64,000 bases of DNA from Arthrobotrys musiformis (taxonomy: Eukaryota; Ascomycota; Orbiliomycetes; Orbiliales; Orbiliaceae), in NCBI GenBank assembly GCA_036971715.1, contig JAVHJL010000011.1, forward strand, positions 1,054,001 to 1,118,000. Reading direction: 5' to 3'. How positions within the stretch are numbered: the first letter of the stretch is position 1; every line of letters begins with the position of its first letter. Position numbers and translations under genes: made by a program. Below the pieces are notes generated by a model that saw only the letters and a program-made list of their open reading frames with translations, ran no database searches and was not told where the DNA came from. This document shows positions 11,380 to 21,324 of the stretch, piece by piece.

Positions 11380-13461
11380 ATGGCATCCAGTTCCAGCAGC
11401 ATATTCGGCTCGTCGCCGACCCAGTCGAAGGCTCCGACTGGCGGTTTCTCTCTCTCCCTGGCCGATTTACCTCAGGACGATGGCGACAAACACTCGATCA
11501 TTAGCAGCCGCATGACGGACATCAACAGCGAGTTTGGCGATGAAATCGATCAAGTTCCCGGCCTAACCTCGCCTCCTGGCTCGAATCGAAACTCGGCTCT
11601 CTCATCCCTACACCCTCCAACACTTGGTCGGCCAAACACAAGAATATCAATAGGGGACCCTCAAGCGGAAGCTGCGCTTACGACCAGGCCTAGTACGGCA
11701 ACTAGTATGACCACCTCCAAATGGGGGGCTAGGCCACGATCGAGGGGTGCCATGACCCCGGTGGGAGGCAGTTTTAGAAGTTCCAATAGGCCACCGAGCG
11801 CCGCTAGCCGAACCCACGTCCCCTCGATCACCAGTCACGCTTTTTACAATCCTATGAGTTCGACAAAATTATCGGCGCAAAGAGGGAAGGTTTCGGAGGA
11901 AGGTGATCGGCCTTCCATGGCAGAAATTTCGACTGCTCCTCTGCCGGCAATTACTCCTTCGACAGAAAATGCCGCCGCATCTCCTTTGAAATCGGTCACC
12001 ACGGGTCTCGTCGGCCAACCACGCACATCGTACGCACAAACACCACACTCGCTCGACAATCCCTTTGGCTTCCAGAACCCGGCAGTCATTCATCACGGGA
12101 ATTCCAACAGGACATCTCTGCAGGCTCCGAGCGAGATGGATGAGTCAAACCATTATAGGTATAGCCTTGGAAGGCAGGCTACCGGATCCCCGACAAACCA
12201 AACTATAACGTCTGCGTCGCCCTTACGACACGGCTCGAGACGAAGCAACGCGAACGAGGCTACTACCAGCTCGGCAAAGGAAGAACATAGGGAAACATCG
12301 CAAGGATCAACCGCGTCCCACAAAGCAGAAGTGCCCGTCTACGCTGGAAAGAACTACCAATACTTCCCCGGAAATACACTATTTTGCTTTGGGGGGCGAT
12401 GGCAAACCGCCAGAGACGCCCCGATCAACGTATTGACGGCAACTCTAGTGGTCGTGCCGTCGGGCCTATTTTTCGGATTTAGCGCCCCTTGGTTATGGCT
12501 TAACGTGCACCCAGCCCTGCCGGTTACCTTTGGATATATCTTCCTCGTGTGCATGAGCTCTTTCATCAGGGCATCGGTGACGGATCCCGGTATCTTCCCG
12601 CGAAACATCCACCCTCTCGAATACGAAGAAGGGGAGGATCCCCTGGCAGTGGGGCCGCCCGAGACGGGCTGGACTATGATCAAGCCTAATGTGAGGAGGG
12701 GAAGTCAGCCTCTCGAGGTCCCCGTCAAGTACTGCAAGACATGTCGCATCTGGCGTCCACCCCGCTGCCATCACTGTAGGGTCTGTGATAACTGCATCGA
12801 AACTCAAGATCACCACTGTGTGTGGCTGAACAACTGTGTCGGACGACGGAACTACAGATACTTCTTCACGTTCATTGCAGCAACCTCTCTTCTCGGCCTC
12901 TACCTCTTCGCTCTCTCCCTAACCCACCTGCTCATCTGGCGGAGCCAGAATGACGCAAGCTTCGTCGATGCGCTAAAGAAATGGCGTGTCCCGTTTGCCA
13001 TGGTTATTTACGGCGCCCTCGGTTCTCTCTATCCGATAGCACTGGTTGGCTATCACGTCTTCTTGGTGTATCGCGGTGAGAGCACCAGAGAGTATCTAAA
13101 TAACCACAAATTCGTACCCTCCGAACGTCATCGACCGTTCACTCGAAGTAACCCCATCGCAAATTTCATCGCTGTTCTATGTCGCCCGCGGCCTCCGACC
13201 TACGTGCAGTTCAAGAATAAACACGTCGTTGGAGACCAAAGGTTCGATGCGAAGGAGAAGCTTAAGATGCGAAGCCCGGCCATCGATCAGACCCCCGCCA
13301 TCGGGACTAACCCCGAGAGCAATAGGGGACGCAGCAGGGGTATCAGTGACGCAACCGGACGGACCGGAGTAAGTAACGAGGGCGCTGCAGTCGCCGCCGC
13401 TACTGGGCCGGGACCGTCGACTTCCAATGCGGGAGCAGGCAAGAAGCTGCTTGCATCCTAG
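11380..13461 (+). CDS. erf2: DHHC palmitoyltransferase Erf2
   Basis: An uninterrupted frame of 693 codons. The enzyme attaches palmitate to Cys of Ras-type and other proteins at the ER/Golgi. The first 320 residues are Ser/Thr/Pro-rich and probably disordered. Two membrane helices follow (about 352-373 and 380-400), then a DPG motif (VTDPGIFPR). Next is the Cys-rich domain (CKTCRIWRPPRCHHCRVCDN) with the catalytic D477-H478-H479-C480 and NNCVGRRNYRYF. Two more helices (about 494-520 and 538-565) are followed by STREYLN, a form of the TTxE motif, and a Gly/Ser-rich tail. All metal-binding and catalytic residues are present. Length and order match Erf2 of filamentous fungi, which is longer than yeast Erf2 in the N-terminus. 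The start is the first ATG after the T-rich leader. Confidence 0.95.
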   Translation: MASSSSSIFGSSPTQSKAPTGGFSLSLADLPQDDGDKHSIISSRMTDINSEFGDEIDQVPGLTSPPGSNRNSALSSLHPPTLGRPNTRISIGDPQAEAALTTRPSTATSMTTSKWGARPRSRGAMTPVGGSFRSSNRPPSAASRTHVPSITSHAFYNPMSSTKLSAQRGKVSEEGDRPSMAEISTAPLPAITPSTENAAASPLKSVTTGLVGQPRTSYAQTPHSLDNPFGFQNPAVIHHGNSNRTSLQAPSEMDESNHYRYSLGRQATGSPTNQTITSASPLRHGSRRSNANEATTSSAKEEHRETSQGSTASHKAEVPVYAGKNYQYFPGNTLFCFGGRWQTARDAPINVLTATLVVVPSGLFFGFSAPWLWLNVHPALPVTFGYIFLVCMSSFIRASVTDPGIFPRNIHPLEYEEGEDPLAVGPPETGWTMIKPNVRRGSQPLEVPVKYCKTCRIWRPPRCHHCRVCDNCIETQDHHCVWLNNCVGRRNYRYFFTFIAATSLLGLYLFALSLTHLLIWRSQNDASFVDALKKWRVPFAMVIYGALGSLYPIALVGYHVFLVYRGESTREYLNNHKFVPSERHRPFTRSNPIANFIAVLCRPRPPTYVQFKNKHVVGDQRFDAKEKLKMRSPAIDQTPAIGTNPESNRGRSRGISDATGRTGVSNEGAAVAAATGPGPSTSNAGAGKKLLAS

Positions 13462-15672
13462 CACCCACCCAAAATTTACGACCCCGCTCGCTTTTTTTTT
13501 TTCATATGGTCTCGAAATAATGGATATGTTCGCGGCCGGACGACCTGTTTTTACCCTTCGCTTTTTTTTTAAAGCACATTATGATTCGACACGCTCGTTT
13601 ACTACCAAATTGCGGAAGACTTAATACCTACTACTTCTACGTCCTGACAAAACCCAAGAACTTACGAATAAACAATGTAATTTTACAACAAAAGGTCTCA
13701 GAGATCTAGCGCGCGGTCACGACAACTGATGCCCCTCCCGCAAGCCGCCGCATACGTTGCCCAGAGACGCGTTCAGTATATCTTGTCACATCTTTTTTTT
13801 TTTTTTTTTCTCGGAAAATTCTTCGATGCTTCAAAAAAACATTTACAGGGAGTTTGCCTTTTTTTCATATATCTCTTGTTTCATACCTTTCGTTCCCCGT
13901 TCTTCTTTTTCCCGTCAACTTTTTTGTAGCCACCCCCCCTTCGAAAAAAAAAGTTCGTGAGAAAAAATTGCTTCATCTCCGTTCTTTAAATAAATCGCTT
14001 TCTGTTGTTTTTTCTTACGGCTTGTTGTACAGAGGCGGGCGTTCGAGAATCTTTTATTATTTATTCCCTGTGGATATTCCAACAGACATCCCTCTTGTTT
14101 GCATTCTTTTTTTATCAATTCCCCCCCTCTGGAGGTTTTTTTGAGGCTTTTTTTTCTTTTCTTGGTATTAGTGTATAATTTTGGGTCGTGCATTCGTGCA
14201 TTCGTGCGGGGGAATGGTGGGATTCGGACAATGGAAGATTGGTTAGATCGATGTTACCTAGTTGGCGTGGATATCTATGGAAGGCGAAGGTTGTGGTTAT
14301 CGGAGGATGGGAAAATATAAATATATTTACTGGTGGATTTTGAGGATTACATCTTCGGCCAACTCTGGTATACGAGACAAGATTACATTTGTGATCGATT
14401 TGTAGACTGCAGCTTGATGCTATTTGAAAGTAAGGTCCCGAGATTATTTGAAAGTGGGCAGGATGTCTAAATTGATTTATTGTCTGCGGAGGAGATGTGA
14501 AAAGTCAAAGCGACGTTCGTATCACCGGCCCGAGACCAATATCGGAGCAGGTCGTGTATTGAGATGTGTATATTCGTCAAGCTTGAGGCGTAAATTCTTG
14601 GTTCATTGGCAAGTTTTGCACGTGGTTCAAACTTCATAGAACGATGAATATTTGTCAACGTAGAGGAGCTAGCAAAGGAAAACCAGCATAGCCCCCCGTA
14701 TCATACCCCATATTACAATCAATCAATTGGCGTAGACGTCTATGACTTTATCAAGATTGTAAAAAATGTTGCGTAGCAATTCATGTGGAGCGCATCCGCA
14801 TCGATGCTAAGACGCCGCCCAGCCTTGATCTCCTTCGAAACAGCACAGGTCAGTTTGCGCTGACACGTCAATTGAGGCAGAGACTGCAAACAAGAGAATG
14901 CCAATACCATAGATCCAACGATCTTTGTCCGCATTAGTTTAGGAGGTTTGTCGACAAGAAATCTTGGGGTATCGTAAATATAGAATCGAGCGATATCCCA
15001 TCCACTCGAAGTTCTAGAAACGCCAAAACCTTGTTTGAAAATAAAACCATGGGATTTTCACGATCGATCCTGTACGTTCCATCGCATCGTCTTGGTGGTT
15101 TCTTAGGTCGTTTGCCCTTACTTCTAGGTTAAAACCAAATCGATGCCTTAGAAAAAGGTTTACGTAGAACAGAGGCTTTGAAACGCTTGGAATCTCTTGA
15201 ACGTTCAACAGTACACAATCCTCAAGTCTGTTGAAGTATTAGATACGTCTATTTAAAGAGAGACCATGAATCACAAAATATTCATCTCATCTCATCTTCA
15301 AGGATATCCATGCCCTTTTGACCAGCTTCTTACCTTCTATCGTTCTACCGTTTATAGTCATACCCTTGGTTGCGTTACACACGCCCGGAGTCTCCCAAAC
15401 CGGGCATCGCATTCCACGCGAGATACCTCCCCAAAAAAAACCAAATCGATATTCAGCTTCAAATATTGCAGGTCGCAGGCAAAAAAGGGACCTACAGGTT
15501 ACAGTAGTCCGTCAGTATAGACGCCTACGCTATCCCCGCCGTGTAACTGTCCGCTGCACCGTGACGTCGATCTCAAAAAGAATAACCCAAAAACCCGGAA
15601 TCCCGATTCCGAACCAAACGAATTTCAATATCACCTGAGTCTAAGACAAATAAAAAAAGGTGTGAATAAACA
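13462..15672. other. Intergenic between erf2 and the first A1-protease homologue
   Basis: It begins as T-rich 3' flank with long T runs (13790-13815, 13855, 14110-14160) and turns into mixed AT-rich sequence. A 64-codon minus frame (14934-14740) with a hydrophobic start exists but is not convincing. No gene is accepted. Confidence 0.5.
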
Positions 15673-17190
15673 ATGAAGCTGGAGTATACGCCAATTGTGG
15701 TCCTACTCCTGCAGCTAGGCCTTCCAAACCGATCTCTCGGCGTCGCTAACGCTGTCAACACCCTCTCCGACGACGTCACTAATGTCACGTTGGGGGATTT
15801 GGTATTTAACGACCGGGGGAGGTATATTTCCTCCAATCGCGACAATAACGGCGACGATGATGATGATAGACATGATGATAGGCGTTCGGGTCCCGGATAC
15901 TTCGGCGAGATCCCAGTCCACAGACAGGGGTTTAGACTACACATCGGAACCCCGGCGCAAACGGTGTGGTTGTCACCTTCTTTGGCGCTGAAGGATGTTA
16001 TCGTTAGAAATGCGTCGTCGTGCCACGATGATGATGACGACGATGATAATGAGGAGTACCGCGAGGCGGTCTCTTGTGAATTTTATTCCCAAGGACTGTT
16101 TAGAAGTCAATTGAGCAGATCCTTTGAGAGGTCAAACCGACGAGTTGAGATTCCAACGCTTTATGGCGACGATGATGATTCGAGCCAGCGGGGTGATATA
16201 CTCGACGGTATTATGATCAGGGAAACCGTGAGTTTTCCTAATGCATCCCGCGAGCTTTCACAAGAAGGATTCGAGGTCGGGTTACACTTGGACCACGACG
16301 ATAATGACGACGACGACGTGGTTCCTCCGGGGTACCTAGGCCTCAACCGTGACTCCACATTCCTCCAAACCTTCTTCCCGAATAACAAAGTCTTCGGGAT
16401 ATCTTTCCCAAAAACGGGAAAAAACTGGGGTATAGACCTCGACTTCGACGGTGGTGATGTATCCAAATCCACGGGGGGGATTATTTCCACCGCGTTTCCC
16501 GAGAATGACCGGGCGTATCCTCTGTCGACTACCGTCGAATCGATGGAGGTCAACGGACAGGAACTACTTTCCGCCCCGTTTGATGCCATGATCGATATTG
16601 GATATCTACCCGGTGGCACTAGACTCCCCCGCAACGTGTTTGAAAGATTCGCGACTGCAACTGGCGCATATGGTTACACCGACGACAATGACGACGACGA
16701 CGATTGGCCATTATATGCGAAGTATAACACTTCAATCCCCACACTCCCCCAACAATGGAACCTCACCGTCCGCCTCTCCAATGGCTTCGTAACAAAAATC
16801 CCACAGCAGTATTTACTCCGCCAAGTCAATCACTCAGACCACTCCACATCCCGTAGCAGTAGTTTCCCGGTTTCAACCTCAAGGATCACAAACGTGGCCA
16901 GAGGAGCAGCATCAGGCCCGATCCTGGGTAGCGATATTTTGCTCTTCTCGTATCTGATAGTAGATTACGAACGTAACCAATGGAGTATCGCCAGATCACT
17001 TGACGCCAGCCGGGTCCTGGGTGATAAAGCACAGGAAGACGTGGAGGTCCCGAATTCAGGTCAGGCGCCACCGCCAGCTTCGGATCGGCCGAACGGTGCA
17101 GCTGGTGTGGCTGGTGGCTTTGGCGGCCGGGCGGTGCTGGTGTGCATGTTGACGTCATTTGTTTGGGTGGTTGGGATTGCTTGGATTTGA
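15673..17190 (+). CDS. Secreted peptidase A1-like protein without the first catalytic Asp, with poly-Asp inserts
   Basis: An intronless frame of 505 codons. Signal peptide about 1-27 (IVVLLLQLGL core). The pepsin fold is shown by IGTPAQTVW (91-99), GYLGLNRDSTFLQTFFP (about 219-235), FDAMIDIG (about 303-310) and GPILGSDILLFSYLIVDYERNQW. Where pepsins have DTGSS after GTPxQ, this protein has LSPSL, so the first catalytic Asp is absent. The second site keeps D308 but reads D-I-G instead of D-T/S-G. Proteolysis is therefore unlikely. Five acidic runs interrupt the fold: 61-65, 119-125, 166-169, 207-215 and 337-344. They lie where loops are expected. A C-terminal hydrophobic tail after a Gly/Pro-rich linker suggests a GPI anchor. 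A diverged relative lies at 28504-29871 on the other strand and shares the VW-L/V-SP signature. Confidence 0.8.
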   Translation: MKLEYTPIVVLLLQLGLPNRSLGVANAVNTLSDDVTNVTLGDLVFNDRGRYISSNRDNNGDDDDDRHDDRRSGPGYFGEIPVHRQGFRLHIGTPAQTVWLSPSLALKDVIVRNASSCHDDDDDDDNEEYREAVSCEFYSQGLFRSQLSRSFERSNRRVEIPTLYGDDDDSSQRGDILDGIMIRETVSFPNASRELSQEGFEVGLHLDHDDNDDDDVVPPGYLGLNRDSTFLQTFFPNNKVFGISFPKTGKNWGIDLDFDGGDVSKSTGGIISTAFPENDRAYPLSTTVESMEVNGQELLSAPFDAMIDIGYLPGGTRLPRNVFERFATATGAYGYTDDNDDDDDWPLYAKYNTSIPTLPQQWNLTVRLSNGFVTKIPQQYLLRQVNHSDHSTSRSSSFPVSTSRITNVARGAASGPILGSDILLFSYLIVDYERNQWSIARSLDASRVLGDKAQEDVEVPNSGQAPPPASDRPNGAAGVAGGFGGRAVLVCMLTSFVWVVGIAWI

Positions 17191-19360
17191 CCCGGGTTTT
17201 CGGGATATTCTATACGCATGTGGCTCGGTTTGCTTACCGGCTGGGGACGAGTGTGGCTTTGAGGTTTTCTGTACCGAGTTTAGATGTATGTCCCCGGGAT
17301 GCAATGCAAGATCGGTTCGAGTACTCAAAAAATAGTATAAAAAAATAAAAAAAAATAAAAAATAAAAAATAACAAAATATTTCCTTTGCCAAAGCTACCT
17401 TCCATAGCGAATCAAAACTCATTCGCAAAAAGAGCTTGCATGATGTGAACTGTGAACTAACATACTTCGCGCGAAAGCGATTACTCAACTAAGTAAACTT
17501 ATGCTATCTAACAAAAAAAGTATACTCTCGATCCGCATATACGGCTTAACCATCTCCAGTATACTAGTCCCAGCTAGCATACTAAACCACAGGAGTGGGA
17601 AAAAAACTTTAAACCGTAACGTCGCGTTAACGCTTTAAGGCTGATACAGCGACCCAAGTTTCAGATCAAGCTAATGCACTGTCACCACTCGCATCTAGCT
17701 ATTATATTATACACTGTATACATAATATGTGGCGGGGGCAACAGCCCGTGCACGATCTTTTACAGAAGGAGCGCGAACAAGGGCGCATATATACTTAGTC
17801 ATTATACACCGGAGAAACCTTGATCCGGGTGGTTTTTTTTTAAATGGTCCTGCTGCTGCAACCTTTCGCCGGCTGCGTATTTGGGGGCGTGTTTACCCAA
17901 GGTACTGGTACCCGGATTATATTAGACGGGCTTGCGGGGTGCAGTTGAAACGAAACCCGCTGGTGCAGGTTTATTCTAATCCTGGTAGCATATACAACGG
18001 ACTGCATTTCGCTCCTTTTTTAATTCTTTTGCTTGCATTCTTTTTATATATTTTTCATGTGCAAGAGGTACTTATTGTATGTATGTTAAGTCGGAGGGTG
18101 TGGTGCACCGGTTGCATAGGCTTATAGGCTACCCGGCCGGAGTCTGTCGGTTATTTCGCCCGGCGGCCGTTACACATGTATGTATGTACGGAACGCTGGG
18201 GATTACTCAGCTTTCCCTTGATTACATTTTTTTTATTTTTTCAAGATCTGGCATATTGCTTTGATCCGCGCCATGGAAATTTGAAGGGTATGTGGGTCCG
18301 GTTTTAGGTTTTTTTTTATCTGGAAGATCGGGAATTATAGATAGAAACTTCTCCAGTTCTGTCGCAATTTTTATATATTATTAATTGTGATTGAAGGGGG
18401 GGCTTTTGTTCATGCTGACTTAGCATGGAGAGCTTCAAAGGATCTTTCCTTTTGTTTGATCGATAAAACGGTTTAAAACGGATTTCTTTTTTGGTCGGTC
18501 TTGTGACGATGGTATCCGTGACGTGTGTGCTATAATGTCAGATTCCATTGTATGCTATCGATTCCACAGCTTCTCTGGCGGTAAGTAAGCGTAAGTGTGA
18601 GGAAGGCGTCGTATTTCGGTATTTCCCTCGTTCGCTCGTCTCGAGCTCAAACTGTGGAACCCTGTCATGATCCCAGAACCCATACTATCCCTCGAAGGCA
18701 AAAAACAAGAAGCCAAGACTGGGTGCCTTCTAGATGTTCCGTCGTCACGATCGTCCGCATCCGAAGCCTTCCATTTCACAATTTTTTTATACTTTCTGGC
18801 ACGATGCCGATGCGGTTACCTATTAGTAGACACACACCTTCTTCGGTTATTCGGATGGTAGGCGAATGAGCAATTTGCGCTGTGGGATGCACGTTACATA
18901 CATTATTATAGTAGCCTTTCAGCCTGGCCTTTAAGATCTTGGGGGACAGAAGTTTGCGTACGTAATTATAATGAATTTTGATGTCTCCGCAAGGAAAAAA
19001 ATATGGGTACGAGAAACGAGGCTAGTAGGTTTTACATCTTTGACTTATCCGAGCTGGCGGGTCCGGAGTATTGGGTCAAGAAGCCTTTTTTTGATACAAG
19101 GGAAAAAGTATAACTGTCGTTGCAACGATATATCGTTATGGATGGCAAAGAAAAAAGTATATTATGTACAACTGGTGAGATTTCACATTTCGTGATTGAC
19201 ATCCGAGAATGGGAATTCTTCCCCCCCAAGGATAGATAGGAAATGACTAATCGGCGTCTACCCCATACTCCGTAAATCTGCCTCCCCGAAGGTAGTTCCC
19301 GGGGGTATTGGCCCAAATTACCCCTTGACGTCACCCATATATTGTTTTTAAAATAGAAAA
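17191..19360. other. Intergenic, no gene seen
   Basis: This is the 3' flank of the A1-like gene and the 3' flank of the TPR gene, which are convergent. An A-rich run lies at 17338-17375. Frames up to 132 codons lack protein character. Confidence 0.5.
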
Positions 19361-20929
19361 TTAATCTTTTTCTCTCCTGGACAACTTGTTGAGCCAATTC
19401 TGCCTTCCCTTCAGCGCGCTTATTTCCGTGTCCACGTCCTCCTGTGTCTTACCCTTCACCACCCCTATCTCTCTAGTCATCGTAATCGCGTTCGCAACCG
19501 CATAAATCGCGCATTCCTTACAACTGTTCCTTGTATCCCAACCCTTCTCAGCTTCCAACAGGGCTTTCTTCGTCCACTTCAGGCCATCCTGTTTCTTATC
19601 CAACGCCCAAATAACCTCGCCAACGTAAGCCATCACATACCCTTCCCGGCAGATATCCCTTTGTTCCTCAGGAAGTGCCTGCAGGGTACGGAGTAAGCTG
19701 AGGAAAATGGGAAGTGACTCCGCGGGTTTTTCGAGGCGGGAGTATTGTACTCCCACCGCTTGGACGGCTTCTATTACATCTGATGTTGGTGATACGTGGT
19801 TCTTTCGATTCGGGTCCGGTAGGACGGGGTTTGTGATATCCAACGGCGGACGTTGGTCGGCTGGTGTAGCCTCCAATGCGAATCTGATGGCCTGTTGGAA
19901 TAACTCCATTCCTTCGTCGATGTTCCCCATCGCGGTGGCAGCGGTGCCCATACCCAGGTACGACCTCGACCGCCTCGTCGCATCGACCAAGGTGGAGTCC
20001 ATAGCGACCATACGTCTGTAAGAAATATACGCATCCTCATCCTTCGCAACCTGCTGGCACAATCCGGCGACCTTGAACAGTAAATCCGCATAATGCCCCT
20101 GCCACTCCGGAGAACACTTATCCCACCCTCCGAACTTCTCCATCTGTTTTTCCAAACTGTTCAGCGCGTCGCGACCCCATAATGCCGCTATGGGCAGATC
20201 TGGGTACCAATGTGCGTAGTAATGCATGATTTGCATGCAGCTCCTCGCCCACTCGGTGAATATCTTGGGCGTCGGGGATTCACGCTCTATAGACCACGTA
20301 GCCCATCCCCAGTAGAATAGATATAGATTGACCAACGTGAAGCCGACGAATATGACGACTTTGCCGGACCCGATTAAGTGCCATTTGAACCAGGTCCATG
20401 GGGTTTTTTCAGCGTACTCCGGACCGGAGATGGTGAAGATCTTCCAGCGGTACCATTGCCATGTTCCTTTTATTGGATCGGGAGCAGGTGCTTTACGAGC
20501 ACGCTGTTCGACGTAGGAGTAGAGGACTTTGCGGTTTGGTTCGTTTGGACCGAAGTCCGGGAGCGGGAGGGGGCCGGGAGCAGGATCTTTTTCCGAGCGG
20601 GGAGGAGGGGTGCCGAGGCTGAAGATGTGTCGACGGGTGGTAGCGGTGATGATGATGCGAGGATGCTGCCGTGATGAGAAGGGTGAGCCGTGTAGCCGGG
20701 TATTCGCTGTGTAATCTGTCGACGTCGCCGTCGCAATTGTTCGCCCAGAGCGGATGGTTGGTGAAGTGGTGGTGGTGGTGGATAGAATTCGAGGTCTCGT
20801 GAGGGCAGCTGCAGCTGTACCCCACCTCGACCGCAGAAGGCCAGCAGTGCCCCGCGTCATACCTACAGCTGCGGCAGTCGCGGTCGCAGGGCCTGGAGGT
20901 GAGAAGAGCATGAATGACCAAGCATTCAT
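19361..20929 (-). CDS. Mitochondrial TPR-repeat inner-membrane protein, possibly Mgr3-like
   Basis: A single frame of 522 codons. The N-terminus is rich in Arg, Ser, Thr and Ala with almost no acidic residues, as in a mitochondrial presequence. An alternative start at Met24 (20860), MTRGTAGLLRSRWGTAAAAL, is an even better presequence and may be the true start. One transmembrane helix (VVIFVGFTLVNLYLFYWGWA, about 197-216) is followed by TPR-like helical pairs to the end (for example YADLLFKVAGLCQQVAKDEDAYISYRRMV and AATAMGNIDEGMELFQQAI). This order of presequence, one helix and TPRs resembles yeast Mgr3, an adaptor of the i-AAA protease, but the assignment rests on architecture only. It could be another fungal TPR membrane protein. 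Confidence 0.75.
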   Translation of the reverse strand: MNAWSFMLFSPPGPATATAAAVGMTRGTAGLLRSRWGTAAAALTRPRILSTTTTTSPTIRSGRTIATATSTDYTANTRLHGSPFSSRQHPRIIITATTRRHIFSLGTPPPRSEKDPAPGPLPLPDFGPNEPNRKVLYSYVEQRARKAPAPDPIKGTWQWYRWKIFTISGPEYAEKTPWTWFKWHLIGSGKVVIFVGFTLVNLYLFYWGWATWSIERESPTPKIFTEWARSCMQIMHYYAHWYPDLPIAALWGRDALNSLEKQMEKFGGWDKCSPEWQGHYADLLFKVAGLCQQVAKDEDAYISYRRMVAMDSTLVDATRRSRSYLGMGTAATAMGNIDEGMELFQQAIRFALEATPADQRPPLDITNPVLPDPNRKNHVSPTSDVIEAVQAVGVQYSRLEKPAESLPIFLSLLRTLQALPEEQRDICREGYVMAYVGEVIWALDKKQDGLKWTKKALLEAEKGWDTRNSCKECAIYAVANAITMTREIGVVKGKTQEDVDTEISALKGRQNWLNKLSRREKD

Positions 20930-21296
20930 CTGTGAAAATAGAACGGGTTAAGTCATCAGCTCGCCAGCAGCAGGAAATGCCGTAACGTTGGCTAGTTTCT
21001 TTTTGCCGTTTTGTGTGGTGGGACCCGAAAATTATATTCAAGCGAGAAGTAACTACTCCTCTTCCAAACCATCACAAGAGTACTCTCGGGAAGACAATAC
21101 GATACAAGAAGAAAAATAAAATAAAATAAAAAAGGTAGACACGTGCACCCTCCCGCGACCAATTTCCAATTTGCAATTTCCAAGATTCTATTTTGTGTAA
21201 TAGCCGTCGGGTTAGAGCGGTAAGAAAAAACATATCATATCATATGCCATGCCCCGTCCGGTTTTAGTTTCGTTTCGGGAGGATAACTACATCTTC

Positions 21297-21324
21297 CCTT
21301 CCTTCCTTCCTTCCTTCCTTCCTT
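21297..21324 (+). repeat. (CCTT)7 microsatellite
   Basis: Seven perfect CCTT units, about 370 bp upstream of the TPR-protein gene on its 5' side. Confidence 0.9.

Noticed and set aside
14740..14934. 64-codon minus frame with a hydrophobic start, like a small secreted protein
   Set aside because: Too short and few Cys; no support from splice signals or neighbours.
17729..18127. 132-codon plus-strand frame
   Set aside because: Begins without ATG and has no protein-like features.
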